Source of the DNA: Ereboglobus sp.
GTDB taxonomy: Bacteria > Verrucomicrobiota > Verrucomicrobiia > Opitutales > Opitutaceae
Assembly (NCBI GenBank): GCA_029974595.1
Contig: JARKRC010000056.1
Coordinates: 248,001-312,000, forward strand
Length of the DNA: 64,000 bases
Direction of reading: 5' to 3'
A program made the translations under genes and the position numbers. Below the pieces are notes generated by a model that saw only the letters and a program-made list of their open reading frames with translations, ran no database searches and was not told the DNA's origin. Position 1 is the first letter of the stretch, and each line of letters opens with the position of its first letter. Shown in pieces: positions 44,216-52,893 of the stretch.

Positions 44216-44680
44216 ATGGCTCGATTGAAAAACACCACACCGGCGGGACGACAGGCCCGCAGCGGAGCGACCAAGGCCCGCGCAAAGGCTTTTCGCGCGA
44301 CACGCGAGGCACACTCGCGGGAGCTGGCGGAGGATTACGTCGAGGCAATCTCGGACCTGATCGGGGAGGCGGGGGAGGCGCGCGTGACGGACCTGGCTCG
44401 CAGGCTCGGCGTCACGCATGTGACCGTGAACAAGACGGTGGCCCGTTTGCAGCAGGGCGGGTTTGTGACCTCGCAGCCGTACCGGTCGATTTTTTTGACG
44501 GAAAAGGGCAGGCGCATCGCAGCCGAGTCAAAACGCCGGCATGAGACTGTGGTGCGGTTTTTGCGGATGCTGGGTGTGCCGGAGGCCGATGCCTGCAGTG
44601 ATGCCGAGGGGATCGAACACCATGTGAGCCCAGCCACGTTGCAGGCATTCGAGCGATTGCTTGAGAAGAATGCCGCATGA
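44216..44680 (+). CDS. mntR: Manganese-responsive regulator MntR (DtxR family)
   Basis: The track uses TTG 44147; ATG 44216 (MARLKNTTPAGRQ) gives 154 aa, the length of E. coli MntR, and is preferred. The winged helix is VTDLARRLGVTHVTVNKTVARLQQGGFVTSQPYRSIFLTEKG. The metal-binding dimerisation half contains RRHETVVRFLRMLGVPEADACSDAEGIEHHVSPATLQAF, with the E..H and HH residues used as Mn ligands. It would repress Mn uptake genes in Mn excess. The only divergent neighbour is the TonB receptor, and the 89-nt gap should hold its operator; only a weak dyad was seen there. Confidence 0.9.
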   Translation: MARLKNTTPAGRQARSGATKARAKAFRATREAHSRELAEDYVEAISDLIGEAGEARVTDLARRLGVTHVTVNKTVARLQQGGFVTSQPYRSIFLTEKGRRIAAESKRRHETVVRFLRMLGVPEADACSDAEGIEHHVSPATLQAFERLLEKNAA

Positions 44681-44728
44681 TCCGGCGGGAAAACTGAAGC
44701 GGCGCGTGCGCATGACGCGGCGGTTCGC

Positions 44729-46531
44729 TCACTTCGCATCCTGGCGCTTGGCGGCGTAGGTGTATTGGCCGAGTTTTACGCTGGCGGAGATGAATTTGTA
44801 GGGAATGTCCGCCTTGTAAGTGATGGCGGCCTGTCGGGTTTCAATCGTGACGCAGGCGGGCGTGGTTTGTTTGTAGGTGTCCTTGATGCTCGCGAAGGCG
44901 GCCTGACGGTCGGGATCGGAGAGGTCGATCCTGGAGGTTTTGCAGACGAAATCGACCAGCGCGCCGCCATTGAGCGTCATGCTCATGATGTCGTAGGGGG
45001 CGAGCGGATTGGCCTCGGTCACATTCCCCGGGAGCGTTTTTTGGGCAAGGAGCGCGGGAAGGCGTTTTTGAATCGTCGCTTCGCTGCTGGCCGTGATGAG
45101 ATTGCCGCCAGCGGCACCGTAATACGTTTTTTGCGGGGGGATCTCTATTTCGCCACCGGTGACACCGAGCGTCATCGCATCGAAGGTATTGCCGTCGATG
45201 GTTGCGGCGTTGGATTCGCTCGATAGCGTAATCCTTGGGATTTTTTTGTCGGAACTTTGAGCGGCGATCGCCGAGATTTGGTTTATGAATTTTTCCGCAA
45301 GATCGATGCTGGCTTTCATGTATGACATGCTGCGGCGGTCGAACTTGCCCGAATAGGCGACAAAGGTGTCGGCTTTGCTCTTGGGGGCTTCCAGATTTTC
45401 CAAATCCATTTCCATATCGATGGTCATCGCGCCGCAGCCGTCCATCTGCTTCCAATAGTCGGCGTAGTCTTTTTTGAATTGGGCAAGCGGGGTGGAGAAG
45501 GGCGGATAATCCACTTTAAGGAAAAGGCCGGTCAGGTAATCGAAGACATCCTGCGCGGCCTTGGGAACGTATCGGACGGAGGCGGAGAGAAGCGAATCGT
45601 TGGCGATGTATTGGCCGACGACGGGCGTGGCGTCGGAACGATAACGGGCAAAAGTGCCGAGGGGGGAGTCGGGCTTGAATTGCGCGCCATAGTTGATGCG
45701 CAGTCCGGTGTCGGCGAAATGGAGCGAGGCGCGGGCGGAGTGCGTGCTCGCGAAAAGCTCCGGGAGAATGATGCCGGCGTAGGCGTTGAAAGCGGTTTTC
45801 TCGGTGTCGGGGATCGCGCTTTTGTCGATGGCTTTCGTAATAATTTCGCTGATAAGTGATTGATAGGTGTCACGCATTGCGCCGTTCAGACCCGCCCACA
45901 TGCGGACGTTTTCGGCCTGAGGCGCGCTGAGCCTGGCTATGACGGCATCGGGATTCGCCACGGCCTCAAATATGTCGTCGCTCGGACTGCGCGCGAAGAG
46001 CGTCCATTCGCCGCGTTTTTGCGCGCGCATGCCGAATTGATTGACAAGGGCGTTCCAGATTTTCCCGCCTTCCTTGACTTTCATGAAGATGACCGGGGAT
46101 TGTCCCCCGCGTTTGAGTTGTTCCAATGATTGCGCAGGCTGGTAGATGCCGATGCTGGCGTCGGCTGCGAGTTCGCTAAACTCGGGGTATCCGTATTGGG
46201 CGCCGTAGGTTTCGAGAAGGACGCGGGCGTAGGATGCCTCGGGGATTTCGGCGATGAGTTTGTTGAGCCCCTGGCTGATGAGCTTGGGGTGCTGCAAGCT
46301 GTAGAAGATCATCGCGCCTTGCACCTCATCGAGCTGCGCGGTGAAAGGCTCGGGCTCCGGACTTTTGGCGGGTTGGGAAACGGCGGCAGCCTTTGCGGAG
46401 GGATCGGAGGGCGAAGCCGTGTCAATGGACGTTTTTTTCGAGCAGGAGGTGGTGAAAAAGGCGGCGGCAATGACGATGGCGCTTGCGGCAGCCTTGAGGG
46501 TGAGGTTGATGGCGGGGAGGCTGGGTTTCAT
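44729..46531 (-). CDS. Uncharacterised 600-aa lipoprotein
   Basis: Signal peptide with lipobox FTTSC (Cys about residue 30), so it is lipid-anchored after processing. A Ser/Ala/Pro-rich linker follows (to ~65), then a ~530-residue region with two related-looking halves (ASYARVLLETYGAQYGYPEF; later FDRRSMSYMKASIDLAEKFINQIS). No catalytic motif was recognised. It is on the same strand as glmS, separated by a 15-bp inverted repeat that probably ends glmS transcription. Function unknown. Confidence 0.8.
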   Translation of the reverse strand: MKPSLPAINLTLKAAASAIVIAAAFFTTSCSKKTSIDTASPSDPSAKAAAVSQPAKSPEPEPFTAQLDEVQGAMIFYSLQHPKLISQGLNKLIAEIPEASYARVLLETYGAQYGYPEFSELAADASIGIYQPAQSLEQLKRGGQSPVIFMKVKEGGKIWNALVNQFGMRAQKRGEWTLFARSPSDDIFEAVANPDAVIARLSAPQAENVRMWAGLNGAMRDTYQSLISEIITKAIDKSAIPDTEKTAFNAYAGIILPELFASTHSARASLHFADTGLRINYGAQFKPDSPLGTFARYRSDATPVVGQYIANDSLLSASVRYVPKAAQDVFDYLTGLFLKVDYPPFSTPLAQFKKDYADYWKQMDGCGAMTIDMEMDLENLEAPKSKADTFVAYSGKFDRRSMSYMKASIDLAEKFINQISAIAAQSSDKKIPRITLSSESNAATIDGNTFDAMTLGVTGGEIEIPPQKTYYGAAGGNLITASSEATIQKRLPALLAQKTLPGNVTEANPLAPYDIMSMTLNGGALVDFVCKTSRIDLSDPDRQAAFASIKDTYKQTTPACVTIETRQAAITYKADIPYKFISASVKLGQYTYAAKRQDAK

Positions 46532-46622
46532 GGTGTTGTTCTTTCAATGAGAAAACCGCAGACCTCACGGCGGACGCAAGCGTTTAACAACAAACGGCGC
46601 CGGTTCGAAACGTCGCGCCGTG

Positions 46623-46662
46623 GCGGCGTTGCGTGAGTTTGTTTTGGCTCACGCAACGCCGC
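46623..46662. terminator. 15-bp hairpin between glmS and the lipoprotein gene
   Basis: GCGGCGTTGCGTGAG (46623-46637) is a perfect inverted repeat of CTCACGCAACGCCGC (46648-46662) around a 10-nt loop. It sits just after the glmS stop on the minus strand. No U-tract follows on either strand, so it may be a factor-dependent end or RNA-protecting hairpin. Confidence 0.45.
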
Positions 46663-46698
46663 AGCGACGCAACGGGCGCGGCGTCCCCCGGCGAATCC

Positions 46699-48561
46699 TC
46701 ACTCCACGGTGACGGATTTCGCGAGGTTGCGGGGTTTGTCCACGTCGCAGCCGCGTTCGAGGGCGATGTGGTAGCTGAGGAGCTGCACGGGGATGGTCGC
46801 AATGATCGGGAGAATGGCTTCGTGGCAGTCGGGAAGATAGATGATGTCGTCGGCGACGCCGGGCGGGAACTCGCAGCCTTCGGTCGTGATGACGATGGTT
46901 TTCCCTTTGCGCGCCTTGATTTCCTGGATCGAGGAGACGAGCTTGTTGAAGATTTCCCCCTTGGGTGCGAAAAAGACGGCGGGGCATTTTTCACTCACGA
47001 GCGCGATGGGGCCGTGCTTCATCTCGGCGGCGGGATAACCCTCGGCGTGGATGTAGGAGATTTCCTTGAGCTTGAGCGCGCCTTCGAGCGCGATGGGGAA
47101 GAGCGAGAGGCGCCCCAGGAAGAGCATGTCCTGATGGTGCGCGTAACGTCTGGCGATGTCGCGGATGTGCGCGGCTTGTGTGTCGAGGACGCGGCGGACG
47201 AGCGCGGGGGCGGACTTGATCGCCTGCACGTAGGCCAGGCCGTCGTTGTAGCTCATGTCGCGCATTCGCGCGATGTAGAGCGCGAGCATGGCGCAGATGA
47301 GGACTTGCGAGGTGAAGGCTTTTGTGGAGGCGACGCCGATTTCGGGACCGACGTGCTGGTAGATGCCGCCGTCGGATTCGCGGGCGATGCTTGAGCCGAC
47401 GGCATTGTTGATCGCGAGAACCTTGTATCCCTTGCGCCTGGCCTCGCGGAGCGCACCGAGCGTGTCGATGGTTTCGCCGGACTGGCTGAGCACGAAGAAG
47501 AGCGTGTCGGGATCGAGCGGGGTGTTGCGGTAGCGGAACTCGGATGCGTATTCGACCTCGACCGGGACGCGCGCAAAGCGTTCGATGAGCTGCTCGGCGA
47601 CGAGACAGGCGTGCCACGCGCTGCCGCAGCCGAGGAAGACGATGCGGTCAACCTGCCGCAACTCGGCGGCGGTGAGATTGAGTCCGCCGAAGTTGGCGGT
47701 GGAGCCGTCCTCGGAAAAGCGTCCGCGCATGGAGTTTTCGAGCGCCGCGGGTTGCTCGAAAATTTCCTTTTCCATGTAGTGTTTGCAATCGCCGAGCGAG
47801 GCGGCCTCGACGTTCCAGCTCACGGTGTCGACAACGGGGTCAACGTCCTCCTCGTTTTGCGTGATGATGGAGAATCCGGAGGGCGTGACATGGAGGAGCT
47901 CGCCGTCCTTCAGGTAAACGACCTTTTGCGTGCGGCTGACGATTGCGGAGACATCGCTGGCGAGGAGGTATTCGTGGTCGCCCACGCCGACGACGAGCGG
48001 GGAGGCCTTGCGTGCGGCGACGATCTCGTCCGGGCAATCGGCGCAGAGCACGGCGATGCCGTAGGTGCCTTCGACGTGCATGAGGGCGCGGCGCACGCTT
48101 TCGAGGAAGCGGCTTTTGCCAGAGTCGGGCACGGGTTCGGGCTCCTTGGCGTGGTGATAGGCGATGAGATTGCAGAGCGCCTCGGTGTCGGTTTCGGAGG
48201 AAAACTGGTAGCCTTTCCCGATGAGAAATTGTCTCATTCCGGCGTAGTTTTCGATGACGCCGTTGTGTATCAGGGCGAACCTGCCATCGGAGCTCAGATG
48301 CGGGTGGGCGTTGGCATCGGTAACGCCGCCGTGCGTGGCCCAGCGGGTGTGGCCGATGCCGGTGGACCCGGTGAAGCGGTGGCGTGCAGCCTCCTTGACG
48401 AGGTTCTCAACCCGCCCGGTTTTTTTGGCGACATCGATGCGCCCGCCCTGGAGCACGGCGATGCCAGCCGAATCGTAGCCGCGATATTCGAGGCGCTTGA
48501 GCCCCTCGATGAGAATCGCCGCCGCTTTTTGCCTGCCCACGTAGCCGACTATGCCGCACAT
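46699..48561 (-). CDS. glmS: Glutamine-fructose-6-phosphate aminotransferase (isomerising)
   Basis: A 620-aa protein. Cys2 (MCGIVGYVG) is the N-terminal glutaminase nucleophile, with the GHTRWATHG and NGVIENY motifs. Two SIS domains follow (FLGCGSAWHACLVAEQLIERFA, LSQSGETIDTLGALREARRKGYK, LGRLSLFPIALEGALKLKEISYIHAEGYPAAEMKHGPIALVSE), ending KPRNLAKSVTVE. It makes glucosamine 6-phosphate, the first step to UDP-GlcNAc for peptidoglycan and LPS. The 127 nt upstream are too short for, and do not look like, a glmS ribozyme. Divergent from glgC. Confidence 0.96.
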   Translation of the reverse strand: MCGIVGYVGRQKAAAILIEGLKRLEYRGYDSAGIAVLQGGRIDVAKKTGRVENLVKEAARHRFTGSTGIGHTRWATHGGVTDANAHPHLSSDGRFALIHNGVIENYAGMRQFLIGKGYQFSSETDTEALCNLIAYHHAKEPEPVPDSGKSRFLESVRRALMHVEGTYGIAVLCADCPDEIVAARKASPLVVGVGDHEYLLASDVSAIVSRTQKVVYLKDGELLHVTPSGFSIITQNEEDVDPVVDTVSWNVEAASLGDCKHYMEKEIFEQPAALENSMRGRFSEDGSTANFGGLNLTAAELRQVDRIVFLGCGSAWHACLVAEQLIERFARVPVEVEYASEFRYRNTPLDPDTLFFVLSQSGETIDTLGALREARRKGYKVLAINNAVGSSIARESDGGIYQHVGPEIGVASTKAFTSQVLICAMLALYIARMRDMSYNDGLAYVQAIKSAPALVRRVLDTQAAHIRDIARRYAHHQDMLFLGRLSLFPIALEGALKLKEISYIHAEGYPAAEMKHGPIALVSEKCPAVFFAPKGEIFNKLVSSIQEIKARKGKTIVITTEGCEFPPGVADDIIYLPDCHEAILPIIATIPVQLLSYHIALERGCDVDKPRNLAKSVTVE

Positions 48562-48645
48562 ATTCTATTGGAAAACAAATTTGATGATTTTTATGCTCTT
48601 TTGTCTCGCGAAATTAACGGTGGGTGCAAACAATCTTCAACGTTT

Positions 48646-48673
48646 TTGACCCCTCGTGTTGAAAATATATCTT
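48646..48673 (+). promoter_or_regulatory. Sigma-70-like promoter of glgC
   Basis: TTGACC (48646-48651), 16 nt, TATCTT (48668-48673). Transcription from here would start near 48680, downstream of the track's GTG start at 48656 and just before ATG 48689, so it supports the ATG start. Confidence 0.5.
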
Positions 48674-48688
48674 ACAAACCCACAAATC

Positions 48689-49975
48689 ATGGCGACACAA
48701 AATGTTATATCGGTAATCATGGGTGGCGGACGCGGAACACGCCTTTATCCCCTGACAATGGAGCGTTGCAAACCGGCCGTTCCTCTTGCCGGCAAATATC
48801 GGCTGGTCGATATTCCCATAAGCAACTGCCTCAACTCCGGCCTGAACCGAATATTCCTGCTCACGCAATTTCATACGGCCTCGCTCCACAGGCACATCCA
48901 GACGACTTATCGCTTCGATCCGTTTGGCGGCGGCTTTGTTGACCTCCTTTCCGCCGAGCAGACCGAAAAGAGCGCCGACTGGTATCAAGGCACGGCGGAC
49001 GCCGTTCGCCGCAATCTCCAGCACTTCCGCAAATTCCAGCACGAACTGGTGCTCATCCTTTCGGGTGACCAGCTCTACCGGATGGATTTCAACAAGATCA
49101 TCAAGCAGCATCTTGCGACCAAGGCCGATGTGACGATCGCTGCGATTCCTGTTCCCCTTTCGAAAGTCGAGGGGCTCGGTCTGATGCGAGTGGATGACGA
49201 TCTGGCTATCAGCGAGTTTGCCGAAAAGCCGAAGGACCCCGCGATCATCAACAATCTGGCCATCAGCGATGCGCTCCAATCGAGGCTCGAACAAACGAGC
49301 AAGGGCGAAAAGCACTGCCTGGCGTCGATGGGCATCTACGTGTTCAACCGCTCCGTGCTCGCCGAGGCGCTCAACAACACGATGACTGACTTCGGCAAGG
49401 AAGTGATCCCAAGCCTGCTCGGACGCCGCCGCCTGTTCTCGCACATTTTCGAGGGCTACTGGGAGGACATCGGAACGGTGAAGGCGTTTTTCGACGCAAA
49501 CCTCGCGCTCGCCCAGCCGCTTCCGCCGTTCAACTTCTTCGATGAACAATCGCCCATTTACACGCAGGAAAATTACCTGCCCGCGTCGAAGATCAACAAA
49601 TGCGACATCGATTACATCGTCATCGGCGACGGATCGATCGTCGAGGATTCCTACGTGAAGCACAGCGTGCTCGGCATACGCTCGTTTGTGCGCAAGGGCT
49701 GCCGGCTGCAGGACGTCGTGATGATGGGCGCGGATTATTATGAAACACCCGATCAATCGGCGATGAATTCGCGTCAGGGCATCCCGCTGCTCGGCCTCGG
49801 ACATGGCTGCAACATCCAAGGCTCGATCATCGACAAAAACGCCCGCATCGGCGACAACGTGAAACTCTCCCCCGCAGGCAAACCGGACGGCACCTACGCG
49901 CATGGCGTGATGATTCGCGACGGCGTGCTGCTCGTGCCGAAAGGCTGCGTGGTGCCCAGCAACACCGTGCTCTGA
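48689..49975 (+). CDS. glgC: Glucose-1-phosphate adenylyltransferase (ADP-glucose pyrophosphorylase)
   Basis: ATG 48689 (MATQNVISVIMGGGRG) gives 428 aa. Nucleotidyl-transferase motifs: GGGRGTRLYPLTMERCKPAVPLAGKYRLVDIPISNC at the N-terminus, WYQGTADAVRRNL, LSGDQLYRMDF, FAEKPKDP and GYWEDIGTVKAFFDANLAL. The C-terminal beta-helix (IVIGDGSIVEDSYVKHSVLG) carries allosteric sites. It makes ADP-glucose for glycogen synthesis. Its GRG start and cyano/plant-like HRHIQTTYRFDPFGGGFVDLLSAEQT segment are normal for Verrucomicrobia. A rho-independent terminator follows. Confidence 0.94.
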   Translation: MATQNVISVIMGGGRGTRLYPLTMERCKPAVPLAGKYRLVDIPISNCLNSGLNRIFLLTQFHTASLHRHIQTTYRFDPFGGGFVDLLSAEQTEKSADWYQGTADAVRRNLQHFRKFQHELVLILSGDQLYRMDFNKIIKQHLATKADVTIAAIPVPLSKVEGLGLMRVDDDLAISEFAEKPKDPAIINNLAISDALQSRLEQTSKGEKHCLASMGIYVFNRSVLAEALNNTMTDFGKEVIPSLLGRRRLFSHIFEGYWEDIGTVKAFFDANLALAQPLPPFNFFDEQSPIYTQENYLPASKINKCDIDYIVIGDGSIVEDSYVKHSVLGIRSFVRKGCRLQDVVMMGADYYETPDQSAMNSRQGIPLLGLGHGCNIQGSIIDKNARIGDNVKLSPAGKPDGTYAHGVMIRDGVLLVPKGCVVPSNTVL

Positions 49976-50000
49976 CCCGGGAACAAAGCGTTATTTTGCG

Positions 50001-50030
50001 AGCGGCGATGAAATCCATTGCCGCTTTTTT
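50001..50030 (+). terminator. Rho-independent terminator of glgC
   Basis: AGCGGCGATG-AAATC-CATTGCCGCT forms a 10-bp stem (one G-T pair) with a run of six T residues. It ends glgC before the convergent hemH. Confidence 0.85.
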
Positions 50031-50057
50031 ATTCCCGCGGCCGGCGATTGGCGCCGA

Positions 50058-51098
50058 TCATGCCGCCGCCAGCCAGCGCCGCGCGCGCCCGGCGAGAAAA
50101 TCGATATACACCTGCTGGTCGTTCAGGCACGGGATTTGTTGAAAAAACTCACCGCCCGCGTCGAGAAACGTTTTCCTGCCCGCGACCGAAAGCTCTTCGA
50201 GCGTTTCCAGGCAATCCGTCACGAACGCCGGTGAAAGCACGAGCAACCGCTTCACCCCGCGCCCGGGCAGCTGCGCCAGCGTTTCATCCGTGTAAGGCGA
50301 AAGCCACGGCTCGCCGACAAGGCGCGATTGAAACGTCACGGAATAGGCGTCCGCCGCGATCCCCGCGCGCGCCGCAAACTCGCGCGCCGTTTTGAGAACC
50401 TGCGCCCGATAGCACATCGCATGGACGGGCGACTCGGTTTCGCAGCAGTTGCCGACACACAGGCAATGCGCATGGGAGCTGTCCGCCTCGCGCAAATGCC
50501 GCTCCGGAATCCCGTGAAAACTGATCAGCACATGATCGTGCGGTTGCGCGAGGTAGGGCCGCGCCGACTCAACAAGCGCCGACAAATAATCGTCGTCCTT
50601 GTAAAACGGCTGCACGCACTCCACGCGCATTTTTGGCGCGAGTTTCGCCGCCTGCTCGTAAACCTCCACAACCACCGTCTCCCATGACGACATCGCGTAA
50701 TGCGGATACTGCGGAAACAGCAAGACCCGCTCCACGCCATCCGCCGCCATTTGCGCGATCACAGATGCGATGGAAGGCTTGCGGTAGCGCATCGCAAGAT
50801 ACACGCCCGCATCGGAACGGCCGCCAAGGGTCGCCGCCAATTTCTCCCGCACCGACTCCGACGTCACGATCAACGGCGAGCCTTGCTCCGTCCAGATCGA
50901 CGCATACGCGTGCGCCGAGTTTTCAACCCGCTTCCGGATGATCACATGATTGACCAGCAGCGACCTCAGCCACGCCGCCCGCGGGAGGTCGATGACCCGC
51001 GGGTCTCCCAGAAACTCCGACAAATACTGCCGGACATCCGGCACACTTGCCGAATCAGGGGAGCCGAGGTTTACCAGGAGAACTGCGCGCTTGGACAT
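50058..51098 (-). CDS. hemH: Ferrochelatase
   Basis: A 346-aa protein beginning MSKRAVLLVNLGSPDSASVPDVRQYLSEFLGDPRVIDLP, the standard HemH opening. The metal-binding His and proximal acid are in LISFHGIPERHLREADSSH (about 185). Three Cys residues (HCLCVGNCC) near 205-212 resemble those of [2Fe-2S]-type or Cys-rich ferrochelatases. YSVTFQSRLVGEPWLSPYTDE and LSPAFVTDCLETLEE complete the family pattern. It inserts Fe2+ into protoporphyrin IX in the last step of heme synthesis. Divergent from gpmI. Confidence 0.94.
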   Translation of the reverse strand: MSKRAVLLVNLGSPDSASVPDVRQYLSEFLGDPRVIDLPRAAWLRSLLVNHVIIRKRVENSAHAYASIWTEQGSPLIVTSESVREKLAATLGGRSDAGVYLAMRYRKPSIASVIAQMAADGVERVLLFPQYPHYAMSSWETVVVEVYEQAAKLAPKMRVECVQPFYKDDDYLSALVESARPYLAQPHDHVLISFHGIPERHLREADSSHAHCLCVGNCCETESPVHAMCYRAQVLKTAREFAARAGIAADAYSVTFQSRLVGEPWLSPYTDETLAQLPGRGVKRLLVLSPAFVTDCLETLEELSVAGRKTFLDAGGEFFQQIPCLNDQQVYIDFLAGRARRWLAAA

Positions 51099-51225
51099 GA
51101 TGGTTTGATGGACAGGATTGGCCGCTGAATTACAAAAATTGTCAATGGAAGGGGACGAAAAGAATCGGAATTTTGCCTTTTGTTACAGCCAAAGCATTGT
51201 CTTACTGCTCGTTTCTTAATTTTTT

Positions 51226-52836
51226 ATGAGTAAAACACAGAAGCCCGTTGTTCTCATCATCCGCGACGGCTGGGGCAAAAACCCCCGCGCCGAGCAGCAC
51301 GCCTATAACGCCGTCGAGCTCGGCAACTGCCCGACCGACGCCATGCTCCACGCAAAGTATCCGTTCACGCTCGTCAAGGCCAGCGGCCTCGACGTCGGCC
51401 TCCCCGACGGCGTGATGGGCAACAGTGAAGTCGGCCACGAAAACATCGGCGCCGGTCGCATCGTCGATCAGGAACTCGTCCGCATCAACAAGCTCTTCTC
51501 GGAAAAACGCCTCGCGGACAACGCCGTCTGGAAGGAAGCCGTCGCCTGCGTCAAAACCAAGGGCTCCAAGCTCCACTTCATGGGCATCGTTTCGGACGCC
51601 GGCGTGCACGGCATGCTCGAACACCTCTACGGCCTGATCGCCCAAGCCAAGGCCGACGGCGTTGCGCCCGATCGAATCTTCATTCACGCGTTCACCGACG
51701 GACGCGACACGCCGCCCAACAGCGGCATCGGCTTCGTGCAACAGGTCGAGGACAAATGCCGCGAAATCGGCGCAGGTCGCATCGCCAGCGTTTGCGGACG
51801 CTTCTGGGCCATGGATCGCGACAACCGCTGGGAGCGCGTCAGCAAAGCCTACGACCTCCTTACCGGACGCGCCGCCGTCTCCACCGCGCCCAACGCCGTC
51901 GCCGCCGTCCAGCAATATTACGACAAGCCCCTCAGCGACACGCAAAAGGGCGACGAGTTTGTCTCGCCCACCGCCATTGTCGGTGCCGACGGCAAGCCGG
52001 TCGCCACGATTGCCGATGGAGACGCCGTCGTTTTCTACAACTACCGCGGCGACCGCCCCCGCGAAATCACCAAGGCCTTCGTCATCGACGGCTTCAAGGA
52101 CTTCGATCGCGGCCCGAAACTCGACCTCTATTTCGCGACGATGGCAGAATACGAAACCGGCCTCCCCGTGCACGTCATTCTCCCGAAGCCGCCCAAGTTG
52201 AAAAACATCCTCGGCGAAGTCGTCAGCAACGCGAACCTCGCGCAATTCCGCTGCGCCGAGACGGAGAAAAATCCGCACGTCACCTTTTTCTTCAACAACT
52301 ATCGCAAGGACCCGTTCCCCGGCGAAGAGCGCGCATGTCCCGCCAGCCCGAAGGTGCCCACCTACGACATGCAGCCCGAAATGTCCGCCGCCGAGGTCAC
52401 GCGCCTTTCCAAGGAGGCGATTCTCTCCGGCAAGTTTTCGCTCGTTGTCGTGAACTACGCCAACCCCGACATGGTCGGCCACACCGGCTCGCTCCCCGCT
52501 GCGATCAAGGCCGTTGAGGCGACCGACAAGGGCGTCGGCGAGCTTCTCGAAGCCGTCCGCCAGATGCACGGCAGCGCCGTCGTCTGCGCTGATCACGGCA
52601 ACTGCGAGCAAATGTATGACCCCGAGGTCAAGGGCCCGCACACCGCGCACACGCTCAACCTCGTCGAGGTCTTTGTCGTCGGCGAAAAATACGCCGCGGG
52701 CAAAACCAAGATGCGCACCGGCGGACGTCTTGGCGACATCGCCCCGACGCTCCTCGCGCTGATGGGACTTCCCAAGCCCGACGAAATGTCCGGCGTGAGC
52801 CTGCTCGTGGACGAATCCACGCGCCCGCCGTATTGA
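51226..52836 (+). CDS. gpmI: 2,3-bisphosphoglycerate-independent phosphoglycerate mutase
   Basis: A 536-aa alkaline-phosphatase-superfamily protein. The metal site and phosphoserine are in VLIIRDGWG and GVMGNSEVGHENIGAGRIVDQELVRI, with Ser in GNSEVGH. Later motifs are GRDTPPNSG, GRFWAMDRDNRWERV, NYRGDRPREI, NYANPDMVGHTG and CADHGNCEQM. It interconverts 3- and 2-phosphoglycerate using two Mn2+ or similar ions. Manganese use ties in loosely with the mntR locus at 44 kb, but no direct link is shown. Confidence 0.95.
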   Translation: MSKTQKPVVLIIRDGWGKNPRAEQHAYNAVELGNCPTDAMLHAKYPFTLVKASGLDVGLPDGVMGNSEVGHENIGAGRIVDQELVRINKLFSEKRLADNAVWKEAVACVKTKGSKLHFMGIVSDAGVHGMLEHLYGLIAQAKADGVAPDRIFIHAFTDGRDTPPNSGIGFVQQVEDKCREIGAGRIASVCGRFWAMDRDNRWERVSKAYDLLTGRAAVSTAPNAVAAVQQYYDKPLSDTQKGDEFVSPTAIVGADGKPVATIADGDAVVFYNYRGDRPREITKAFVIDGFKDFDRGPKLDLYFATMAEYETGLPVHVILPKPPKLKNILGEVVSNANLAQFRCAETEKNPHVTFFFNNYRKDPFPGEERACPASPKVPTYDMQPEMSAAEVTRLSKEAILSGKFSLVVVNYANPDMVGHTGSLPAAIKAVEATDKGVGELLEAVRQMHGSAVVCADHGNCEQMYDPEVKGPHTAHTLNLVEVFVVGEKYAAGKTKMRTGGRLGDIAPTLLALMGLPKPDEMSGVSLLVDESTRPPY

Positions 52837-52893
52837 GTCACGCGGCGGCGCCCGGCTGTCCGCCCGCGTCGCCATGCCTCCGGCACAAACGAC

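Noticed and set aside
48562-48688. glmS ribozyme upstream of glmS
   Set aside because: The 127-nt divergent gap is too short and shows a glgC promoter instead of the ribozyme core.
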